Program-made: the position numbers and the translations under genes
Notes under the pieces: model-generated
Seen by the model: the letters and a program-made list of their open reading frames with translations, nothing else
Database searches by the model: none
Told to the model about the DNA's origin: nothing
NCBI GenBank assembly: GCA_029933365.1
Contig: JAOZOH010000016.1
Span: 1 to 35,562 of the forward strand
Length of the DNA: 35,562 nucleotides
Reading direction: 5' to 3'
From: Desulfuromusa sp.
Lineage (GTDB): Bacteria; Desulfobacterota; Desulfuromonadia; Desulfuromonadales; Geopsychrobacteraceae
Part shown: positions 15,570 to 22,127 of the stretch, one piece after another
Numbering within the stretch: position 1 is the stretch's first letter
Layout: every line of letters begins with the position of its first letter

Positions 15570-16652
15570 TCAGTTCCCCAGATATTTTTCCAGTGTTGTT
15601 TGCCACTCCGGGCTATGGATAATACTCAGCATGGCACGGTTAACGGGCTCCCTTAGACGGCTGTTTTCGGGAAAGGCAATCCCGTAATCTTGAAGTTCGA
15701 AAAGACTCTCCAAGACTTCCAGTTTTCCCTCAAAGCGACCATTAATCAAGTAGGTTAAAAGTGGGGCATCATAGACCATGGCATCTGCCTTGTTTTGGCT
15801 GATTGCACCGAGTCCTTCTAGAACCGAGGGATAGTAATAACCTTTTATTCGATGCTCCTTCAGATAATGATCACTTGTGGAGTTTTCTATGCTGGAGACT
15901 CTAGCCCTGGCTAAGTCTTGTTCCCCTGAGACTAGAGGTTGGATTCTGCTCAGTGTCAGTGTCGAAGCGATCCCTGCGATAATTCCGGAGAGCAACAGGA
16001 GTGAAGAAAACATCCAAAGTATTGCAATAATGCGCCCACCTAAGCTCTTAGGAGCCATGTCACCATAACCTACAGTGGTCATGGTGACCGCTGCCCACCA
16101 AAAACCATCTGCAATTCCAGTGAGTGGGTGTGGACTGAAATGTTCAGGATTCCTTTTCCGTTCAAGCAACCATGCCAGCGTGCCAACAATAAAAAGCACA
16201 CCGACAAGCATCAGAACAAGAATAATCATCTGGCGTGAAAAGATACCTGATAAAACATTCAGCCAGCCGTTACTTGATTTTTTTGGCACGGCAATGCTTA
16301 AGCCGGTAGAATAATAGGAATGGCTGAAATCAAAACTCTTTTCGCGTTCTGAGGTGATGGTAATTGCGGCAATTCCAGCATCCAGATGTGAGCTTGTGAC
16401 ACCATTCAGCAGTGAGCTCAGGTCATGTTCCTGCCATTCATAATGAAGTCCAATTTTTTTTGCAATCTGCTCCCAAAGTTCTATGCTGATCCCTTCCCAG
16501 TGGCCATCTGCCGTTTTCATGGCAAAGGGGGGAGCTATTTTTGTCCCTATGATGAGGGTATTATTAAAGTTGGAACCTTGGGAAGAGGCGAGGGCCGGGG
16601 ATAAAAAAGATAAACTCAGAAGGATTGTTATTGAAAATATAATTTCACGCAT
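15570..16652 (-). CDS. GluR0-like ligand-gated potassium channel
   Basis: Prokaryotic ionotropic glutamate receptor-type protein (about 360 aa). In order: a signal peptide (about 1-23), the first lobe of a periplasmic solute-binding (SBP_bac_3) domain with TSEREKSFDFSHSYY, transmembrane helix 1 (about 142-163), a re-entrant pore loop WWAAVTMTTVGYGDMAP, transmembrane helix 2 (about 206-229), then the second lobe (MVYDAPLLTYLI, ELQDYGIAFPENS). The pore filter TVGYGD is the potassium-selective one, as in Synechocystis GluR0. The binding domain is split by the pore exactly as in that family, so amino acid-gated potassium flux across the inner membrane is expected. The TTG at 16661 is an alternative start; neither start has a strong ribosome binding site. 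It lies 65 bp after the TPR gene, on the same strand. Confidence 0.9.
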   Translation of the reverse strand: MREIIFSITILLSLSFLSPALASSQGSNFNNTLIIGTKIAPPFAMKTADGHWEGISIELWEQIAKKIGLHYEWQEHDLSSLLNGVTSSHLDAGIAAITITSEREKSFDFSHSYYSTGLSIAVPKKSSNGWLNVLSGIFSRQMIILVLMLVGVLFIVGTLAWLLERKRNPEHFSPHPLTGIADGFWWAAVTMTTVGYGDMAPKSLGGRIIAILWMFSSLLLLSGIIAGIASTLTLSRIQPLVSGEQDLARARVSSIENSTSDHYLKEHRIKGYYYPSVLEGLGAISQNKADAMVYDAPLLTYLINGRFEGKLEVLESLFELQDYGIAFPENSRLREPVNRAMLSIIHSPEWQTTLEKYLGN

Positions 16653-16717
16653 GGCATTCAAAAATCCCAGAAAAGTTCTAGAGTCTATCGATCAAGGAAC
16701 TTTAGGATGGATGATAA

Positions 16718-17161
16718 CTATCTGAAACCGATAAAACCAAATGCCTTTCCCAGTGCCCGGTTAATGGGGTGGTTTCTTTTAAGGCTTTTTAAAACTGCAG
16801 GTCTGCGCAAACCCAGTTTTTTTAACTCAGTGATAATTAAAGGGTTCGGGCTGGTTCTGAGTCCCTGCCGGAAGGCCTCAATGGATTTTCCTTTATCCCC
16901 GGATTGCAATAAAATTCGCCCTAAAATCAAATAATGAAGTGAATTGTTCGGTTCACGTTTAATTGATTCGCGGCAGATTTTTGCTGCAGTATGCATTCGC
17001 CCCTGGCCTTTGGCCAAGCAGTAAGCCAGATAGCTATGAATTTCGGGGGTTTTCCGATGTTCAGCAACTTGCCCGAGAAAAACCTGGGCAGAATGGATAT
17101 AGCCTTTTTCAGCGGCTTCAATCCCTTTTTGTAATAAATCATCAAGTTGGTCTGGACTCAT
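16718..17161 (-). CDS. TPR-repeat protein
   Basis: A 147-aa cytoplasmic protein with two to three tetratricopeptide-like repeats (about 8-38, 42-72 and 75-108; for example SLHYLILGRILLQSGDKGKS followed by IEAFRQGLRTSP) and a basic tail (LGLRRPAVLKSLKRNHPINR). TPRs mediate protein-protein contacts; no catalytic motif is seen. It lies between the shikimate kinase-like and GluR0-like genes on the same strand, so it may be co-transcribed with the channel, but a functional tie is only suggested by position. AGAGAG precedes the ATG by about 8 nt. Confidence 0.75.
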   Translation of the reverse strand: MSPDQLDDLLQKGIEAAEKGYIHSAQVFLGQVAEHRKTPEIHSYLAYCLAKGQGRMHTAAKICRESIKREPNNSLHYLILGRILLQSGDKGKSIEAFRQGLRTSPNPLIITELKKLGLRRPAVLKSLKRNHPINRALGKAFGFIGFR

Positions 17162-17282
17162 AAGTTTTCTCTCTGCAAAATATACTTTTCATTTATGGAT
17201 CGTAAACGAGTTACTATAACCTATTTTTGAATGGAAAAGTGGAGAATTTCAAAGCTCAAATAAATCGATCTGCCTTATTTGT

Positions 17283-17807
17283 TTAGAGCAATAGTTGGGG
17301 CCAGAATTGTTCGATTTCTGTTTCGATTTTTGCCGCAACCTGTTCGGCGCTTAGCTCATCACAGGGTATGGTCAACTCGGCAAATTTTTCGTAAAGGGGG
17401 GTGCGTTCTTGGTAGAGTTGCGCAAATGTCTGATCTTTAGTCATAACCAGACCGCGTTGACCCATGTCGGCAATCCTCTGTTGCAATGTGGGAAATTCAA
17501 TCTGGAGATAAATCTGGTGTCCACTGTTGCCCAGTGTCTTTAGTCCCATTTCACCGTAAACCACAGATCCTCCAGTGGCAATAACGGTGTGCTCCGCCTG
17601 CAAGTCTAGCAGCACTTGCTCTTCAATCAGGCGAAAACTTTTCAGACCCTGAGTATCGATAATCTGTTGCAGGCGACATTTTTCCTGCGCCTGAATGAGC
17701 AAATCAGTATCGATGAAATGAAAACCGATCCGCTTAGCGAGAATCACTCCAACGGTACTTTTTCCAGCTCCAGGCATACCGATTAAAATAATGTTGTTTC
17801 TATTCAT
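17283..17807 (-). CDS. shikimate kinase-like protein
   Basis: Predicted P-loop kinase of the AroK/AroL family (174 aa), phosphorylating the 3-OH of shikimate. Walker A GMPGAGKST is at residues 10-18, DTD at 33-35 (Asp35 or Asp33 contacts substrate), Arg59 in FRLIEE, ATGGS at 77-81, and an RTPLYEKFAEL segment with the lid/base-contact Arg. The usual third glycine of the substrate-binding GGG is Ser here. The frame extends to 17834 but the ATG at 17807 has AGAGG 6 nt upstream and starts right before the P-loop. It may be the pathway enzyme alongside aroF at 5789, or a paralogue acting on another small alcohol. Confidence 0.82.
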   Translation of the reverse strand: MNRNNIILIGMPGAGKSTVGVILAKRIGFHFIDTDLLIQAQEKCRLQQIIDTQGLKSFRLIEEQVLLDLQAEHTVIATGGSVVYGEMGLKTLGNSGHQIYLQIEFPTLQQRIADMGQRGLVMTKDQTFAQLYQERTPLYEKFAELTIPCDELSAEQVAAKIETEIEQFWPQLLL

Positions 17808-17957
17808 GGCTGACCTCTGGATTGATTCTAACATTGATCTGATGTTTCTCTACCTCATGATTGCATTCAAGTTGCCTTTTGTGAAACAACTTGAAAACGG
17901 CACAGGAGATAAGACATAAGAATGAAGAAAAAGATTCCAGAATTGTCAAAATAAGGT

Positions 17958-17993
17958 TTTTATTGAACTTCCAATAAAATGAACATGTATAAT
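17958..17993 (+). promoter_or_regulatory. promoter and palindrome upstream of the CDGSH gene
   Basis: TTGAAC (17963-17968) and TATAAT (17988-17993), spaced by 19 bp, look like a sigma-70 promoter, with the spacer a little long. Overlapping the -35 is a perfect palindrome TTTTATTG-AACTTC-CAATAAAA (17958-17979), placed where a repressor would block RNA polymerase. The regulator is unknown. Confidence 0.4.
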
Positions 17994-18048
17994 CTATGAA
18001 CGTAAGCTTTTTTATATTAACTGACTTGTGTAGTTTTAGGAGTTGACC

Positions 18049-18291
18049 ATGAGTAAAATGAATGATGATGCCGGAATGCCGATTGCTATGACCCTTGAAC
18101 CGGGAGTTTACTATCGTTGCACCTGTGGTCAGTCTGAAAGTTTACCTTTTTGTGACGGTCATCATCAAAATGGTGAGCATACGCCAATCCGGTTTGAAGT
18201 GAAGGAACGGGAGCGGATTTACTTGTGCAGTTGTGGGAAAACTGAAAATCAGCCTTATTGTGATGGGAGTTGCGGTGTTGAACTTCCTTAG
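18049..18291 (+). CDS. double CDGSH iron-sulfur protein, variant second site
   Basis: A small (80 aa) soluble protein with two CDGSH-type [2Fe-2S] motifs. The first, CTCGQSESLPFCDGHH, has the canonical three Cys and one His (Cys24, Cys26, Cys35, His39). The second, CSCGKTENQPYCDGSC, has Cys60, Cys62 and Cys71, but the fourth ligand position is Cys75, not His. Tandem CDGSH proteins of this length are known in bacteria and are thought to act in iron or redox handling. There is no membrane anchor, unlike mitoNEET. The frame opens at a TTG at 18043, but the ATG at 18049 has AGGAG 6 nt upstream. It is probably monocistronic. Confidence 0.88.
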   Translation: MSKMNDDAGMPIAMTLEPGVYYRCTCGQSESLPFCDGHHQNGEHTPIRFEVKERERIYLCSCGKTENQPYCDGSCGVELP

Positions 18292-18488
18292 TCCTCCGGT
18301 TAGTTATAAGTAAGCAGGGCCATTTTTTCGACTGGGTGACGCTTTTAATGAAACCACCTGTCAGGAATGTGTGCTAGAGTTTAAAGGTTAGAAACTAATT
18401 TTGTCAGTGCTGGATATTTTCAGTGAATACTGTCCAAGCTTGAGAGAATTTGCTATTTAAAACCCAATAATATCAACAGGATAAATAA

Positions 18489-19340
18489 GTGCACAAAATT
18501 ATTACCCATCCCGGCAGTGCCCATAAAGATGATTTCATGTCTGTGAGTATTTTGCTTGCAACTCTCGGTTCTGCAGAAATTTTCCGACGTGAAGCAACCA
18601 GTGAGGATCTTGCTGACCCCAACACCTATGTTGTGGATGTCGGGATGGAACATGATCTTGAAAAACATAATTTTGATCATCATCAAGATTCAACATTCCC
18701 CTGTGCATTTCATCTGGTGATGAGGTACCTCGGCTACCATGAGACTGCCATGATAGTTTTCGGCTGGTATGCGCAAATGAGCATGATGGATGTCAAGGGG
18801 CCTTATAAGACTGCTGAATACCTTGGGGTTGATACCAGTATTCTGTTTGCGTCTTCTTCACCGATTGATGGCTATATTCTTTCTTGTTTCTCAAAGGTGA
18901 CATCATTAACCGAGCAGGATGCCTTTTACGGGTTAATGAAAGATTTTGGAGAAGATTTTATTGAGATGGTTGGTCTGAAAATGGCGCGACTGGAACGGCT
19001 GAAAAAAGAGACCCAAATTCTGCCGATAAAACACTTCAAGGCCCTTGTCAGCCAAATTGCAGATAACCCCAAACTGTCAATGGAGTTGTATCTCCGCGCC
19101 CTTAATGATGAGGCTGTGGTCATGAGTATCACCCCGTCGAACCGCGGGGCAGGGTGGGAGATGTTGCGCTTGGGCGATAGTATGGTCGTCGATTTTCGCC
19201 CCGTTGCTTCTCATCCAGAAATCCGTTTTGTTCACGTCAATGGATTTGTTGCCAAAACCAGAAGTCTAATTCCGCTTGAAGACGTCCTTGACCTTGCCTC
19301 TCAGGCTATTGTGCAACCGGGCTTAATTGTTCACCCATAG
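18489..19340 (+). CDS. MYG1-family (DHH-like) protein
   Basis: A 283-aa protein matching the pattern of the MYG1/GAMM1 family (UPF0160), DHH-phosphoesterase-like enzymes with RNA exonuclease activity reported for eukaryotic members. The N-terminal THPGSAHKDD (His7, His12, Asp14) corresponds to the family's TH.G.FH.DE metal site, followed by VVDVG (Asp50) and FDHHQ (63-66), the other metal-binding residues. RGAGWEML near the C-terminus is also family-like. It is shorter and more divergent than typical MYG1. The start is a GTG with AGGAT 7 nt upstream. It converges with the next gene with a gap of only 7 bp. The role in bacteria is unknown. Confidence 0.75.
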   Translation: MHKIITHPGSAHKDDFMSVSILLATLGSAEIFRREATSEDLADPNTYVVDVGMEHDLEKHNFDHHQDSTFPCAFHLVMRYLGYHETAMIVFGWYAQMSMMDVKGPYKTAEYLGVDTSILFASSSPIDGYILSCFSKVTSLTEQDAFYGLMKDFGEDFIEMVGLKMARLERLKKETQILPIKHFKALVSQIADNPKLSMELYLRALNDEAVVMSITPSNRGAGWEMLRLGDSMVVDFRPVASHPEIRFVHVNGFVAKTRSLIPLEDVLDLASQAIVQPGLIVHP

Positions 19341-19347
19341 AGCGTTT

Positions 19348-19926
19348 TTATCCGTGCATTCCATACTGTTCAAAATACCAGTAAAAAGAAAACATCAGGG
19401 CGGGGGTTTTTGCCAGATCTTCATTGAATAGAAATGATTTTGCCTCGGCAAGTGGAATGAATTCCAGGATGATCTGCTCATTGTTGACCCCACCACCTGC
19501 ATGGACTCTCATCGATCTATCAATGGTGGCATAGAAAAGGTGCTGCTGACTTCCGGTGATACCGACATTGGTAAAAAATGAGTTGATTTTCTCAATTTTT
19601 CCTAGCGGCACATCATACCCACATTCCTCAAAGATCTCTTCTCTAATAATTTGTTTCATGGATGCTTTTTTATCGACAAGTCCAGCACATAGCTCATAGG
19701 TACAGAGGTGTTGTTTGTAGTTCATATAGACCGGTGGTCGAAACTGTTTTACCAACAGAAAAGCATGCTTCTCGGTATGATAGAGCAAAACGGAAACACT
19801 CTCGTGGCTTTTAACTGCTTCCCAGGTGCGCTCATTACCATCCTGTGAGTAACTTAATTGGACTTGTTGAACAAATTTGTTTGCGTGTTGTGGGATAACG
19901 CTAAAGTTGGTAATTTCAAAAGGCAT
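19348..19926 (-). CDS. Nudix hydrolase, NUDT14/UDP-sugar diphosphatase-like
   Basis: A 192-aa Nudix protein. The segment LLVKQFRPPVY followed by YELCAGLVDKK and REEIFEECGY is characteristic of the ADP-ribose/UDP-glucose pyrophosphatase branch, especially the NUDT14-like group (AGLVDK...EECGY). The metal-binding glutamates of the box (REEIFEE) are present, while the first Glu of the classical box is replaced by Ala, which varies in this subgroup. Expected activity is hydrolysis of a nucleoside diphosphate sugar. It lies between the convergent MYG1 gene and the quinone oxidoreductase on the same strand, but a terminator at 19951-19988 separates it from the latter. Confidence 0.85.
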   Translation of the reverse strand: MPFEITNFSVIPQHANKFVQQVQLSYSQDGNERTWEAVKSHESVSVLLYHTEKHAFLLVKQFRPPVYMNYKQHLCTYELCAGLVDKKASMKQIIREEIFEECGYDVPLGKIEKINSFFTNVGITGSQQHLFYATIDRSMRVHAGGGVNNEQIILEFIPLAEAKSFLFNEDLAKTPALMFSFYWYFEQYGMHG

Positions 19927-19950
19927 TGGGTTTCCTTTTTGGATGCAACA

Positions 19951-19988
19951 GAAAACGTCCTCCGGTTAAATTCAAAAGGACGTTTTCT
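19951..19988 (-). terminator. terminator of the quinone oxidoreductase gene
   Basis: GAAAACGTCCT (19951-19961) and AGGACGTTTTC (19978-19988) form a perfect 11-bp stem ending in TTTTC on the minus strand, 23 bp past the quinone oxidoreductase stop. Confidence 0.75.
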
Positions 19989-20011
19989 CCTTATATTATC
20001 TGCGTGAAAAG

Positions 20012-21004
20012 TCAGGCATCTGCAATTTTCAGGACGATTTTGCCAAAGTGTTTGTCCTCTTCCATCATCTGATGTGCCGCGATAACATCTTCCAGTGGGA
20101 AAATATTTTCGATGATCGGGACGATACTCCGATCGGCAAATTTTGGTAGGGCACGACGGGTGAATTCGGCAACGATATCACCTTTTTCGGCAACTGGGCG
20201 GCTACGCAGAACCGAGCCGATAATTTGCTGGCGTTTGACCATCATCAGCGCCAGATTTAATTCTGCTTTAATTCCGCTTATGACACCGATAACGACGAGT
20301 TTTCCAGTATAACCAAGAGAGTTCATGTTTGGTTTCAGATATTTGGCACCGACGTGATCGAGAATCAGATCAACCCCTTTTTTATTGGTGTATTCCTTGA
20401 TCACGCCAGAAAAATCAGGTGTTTCGGTGTAATCAATAACCAGGTCAACTCCCAACTCTTTGACCCGCTCTATCTTGGTAGGGTTGGCGGTGACGATCAG
20501 TTTGGCGTTCGGAGTTAATGCTTTTGCCAGTTGAATCGCCGCTGTGTTGACTCCACCACCGCCACCGTGAAAAATTGCAGTTTGCCCATCCTGGAGTCCA
20601 CCAAGCATAAAAACATTGAGAAATGCGGTAATGTAGCTTTCATTGACACAGGCGGCGTCTGCAAAACTCATACTGTCGGGGATCGGCATCAGATGGTTAG
20701 CGTAAGCTACAGCGTATTCTGCATAACCGCCACCTCCAACCAATGCCATAACTCGGTCTCCAACCTTCCAGTTGCTGACTTCATTGCCGACTTCAGCGAT
20801 GGCTCCTGCGACTTCGAGACCAAGTATTTCTGAGTCACCAGCAGGGGCAGGATAGTTTCCCATCCGTTGAACCAAATCGGGACGGTTGATGCTGGTGGTG
20901 GCAACTTTAATCAGAACTTCATTGGCTTTTGGCTGTGGTTTTTCGATTTCCCCAATTTTCATAACTTCCGGGGCACCAAATTCATCCATAAGAACTGCTT
21001 TCAT
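20012..21004 (-). CDS. NAD(P)H quinone oxidoreductase, PIG3 family
   Basis: A 330-aa medium-chain dehydrogenase/reductase without the zinc ligands of alcohol dehydrogenases. The N-terminal MKAVLMDEFGAPEVMKIGE and SINRPDLVQRMGNYP, then ESYITAFLNVF, and the nucleotide-binding HGGGGGVNTAAIQLAK (Rossmann glycine-rich loop) match the PIG3 (TP53I3)-type quinone oxidoreductases. Expected activity is NADPH-dependent one- or two-electron reduction of quinones or reactive enones in the cytoplasm, often linked to oxidative or electrophile stress. GGAG lies about 6 nt before the ATG. It is divergent from the gsp operon across a 202-bp gap. Confidence 0.9.
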   Translation of the reverse strand: MKAVLMDEFGAPEVMKIGEIEKPQPKANEVLIKVATTSINRPDLVQRMGNYPAPAGDSEILGLEVAGAIAEVGNEVSNWKVGDRVMALVGGGGYAEYAVAYANHLMPIPDSMSFADAACVNESYITAFLNVFMLGGLQDGQTAIFHGGGGGVNTAAIQLAKALTPNAKLIVTANPTKIERVKELGVDLVIDYTETPDFSGVIKEYTNKKGVDLILDHVGAKYLKPNMNSLGYTGKLVVIGVISGIKAELNLALMMVKRQQIIGSVLRSRPVAEKGDIVAEFTRRALPKFADRSIVPIIENIFPLEDVIAAHQMMEEDKHFGKIVLKIADA

Positions 21005-21085
21005 TATTCTCTCCTTTGATAAAATAATATCATACGAAAACTAAGCAAAACATAAGCTGATTATTCTGATTATAGTCGGAAATGG

Positions 21086-21119
21086 AGCTGGATTCAAACT
21101 GCATAATGAATCCTTAGCT
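21086..21119. promoter_or_regulatory. inverted repeat upstream of the gsp operon
   Basis: AGCT-GGATTCA and TGAATCC-TT-AGCT are separated by 10 bp, giving 7-bp perfect inner arms and a 4-bp outer extension. It sits about 40 bp upstream of the presumed gsp -10 and 82 bp before the quinone oxidoreductase start, so it could be an operator for either divergent promoter. Confidence 0.4.
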
Positions 21120-21159
21120 GTAAGATAAAAAAAATGTAATAATTTTTTGTTAAATTGTG

Positions 21160-21165
21160 TATAAT
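21160..21165 (+). promoter_or_regulatory. probable -10 box of the gsp operon
   Basis: A perfect TATAAT lies 41 bp before the gspC start in a T-rich context. No good -35 is visible at 17 bp, so it may need an activator or be weak. Confidence 0.4.
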
Positions 21166-21206
21166 TATAGGTCTGACGAAAATAATTTGGTTGATACTTC
21201 TTTTGA

Positions 21207-22118
21207 TTGCCTAATGCTAATGGTTCGGTTGCTGTGCAAATTGATCTGCAAAGATTATTGAATTATCTGCTGCTGGTTCTGTCCATTATTGGCGGGATCA
21301 TATCCGGGATGTTGGCAGGACGATTGATTGACCTCTCGTTGGGGGGCGAGATGCTGTCGTTTACCAAGCCCGCGCCAAGGACGACAGCGGTGCGCCAACT
21401 GCAGGAAGACGACTTTCAGATAATTTTGAACCGAAATCTATTCGATTCCAAAGCCGCTGGAGCGGTTGAACACGTTGATCTTTCAGCGGCGGCTATCGCT
21501 GCCGGGACTGCTGTAGCATCGACAGGTGCGATTGGAGATCTCGTGTTGATTGGAACTGTCGTCGCTGGTGAAGATTCCTTGGCATTGATCAAGTCGGGAG
21601 CCAAGGCTGGTATTTTTAAATTGGAGGAGGAGCTGGCTCCCGGGGTGGTTGTTAGTGAAATAGGTCGTAAACTCGTAGTCCTCAGGGATCATGGTAACCG
21701 CCGTGAGCTACCATTGAAGCAACGTAAAGGTGCGAGCGCCCGCTTGGTCAAACAGCGGAATTCTGCTGCTGCCAAGCAGGGAATTGTTGCCGTAGATGAA
21801 AGTCGCTGGAAGATTTCAAAAGCGGTAGCGGATAATGCGCGTGCCAATCTTAACTCGTTATTGCAGACTGCTCGTATGATCCCACAGGTTAAAAATGGGA
21901 AAACCATCGGATTTAAGCTGGTGGAACTGGAAAAGGGTTCATTGCTGGAGAAAATTGGTTTACGGGTTGGAGATTTGATCGTTGAAATAAATCAGGTTGA
22001 GTTGAACAGCCCTGAAAAAGCACTACAGATTTTTCAACAGGTTCGCGAGGCAAGTAATATTTCTCTCGGGTTGATGCGTAACGGACAACCAAAAACATTT
22101 GAATATAGTTTTGAATAG
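21207..22118 (+). CDS. gspC: type II secretion inner-membrane protein GspC
   Basis: Bitopic inner-membrane protein that links the secretion platform to the secretin. After a short cytoplasmic tail there is one transmembrane helix (about 17-38), a periplasmic HR domain (about 65-175; FQIILNRNLFDSKA, LVLIGTVVAGEDSLALI) and a C-terminal PDZ domain (about 215-303; GFKLVELEKGSLLEKIGLRV followed by GDLIVEINQVEL). The 303-aa length is normal. No ATG fits: a TTG at 21207 begins the frame and a GTG at 21234 is an alternative; neither has a clear ribosome binding site, so the start is uncertain. First gene of the gsp operon, 9 bp before gspD. Confidence 0.9.
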   Translation: MPNANGSVAVQIDLQRLLNYLLLVLSIIGGIISGMLAGRLIDLSLGGEMLSFTKPAPRTTAVRQLQEDDFQIILNRNLFDSKAAGAVEHVDLSAAAIAAGTAVASTGAIGDLVLIGTVVAGEDSLALIKSGAKAGIFKLEEELAPGVVVSEIGRKLVVLRDHGNRRELPLKQRKGASARLVKQRNSAAAKQGIVAVDESRWKISKAVADNARANLNSLLQTARMIPQVKNGKTIGFKLVELEKGSLLEKIGLRVGDLIVEINQVELNSPEKALQIFQQVREASNISLGLMRNGQPKTFEYSFE

Positions 22119-22127
22119 GAGTTGATC

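Noticed and set aside
19348..19926. Degenerate Nudix box suggesting an inactive enzyme
   Set aside because: The metal-binding glutamates are present and the deviations match the NUDT14-like subgroup.
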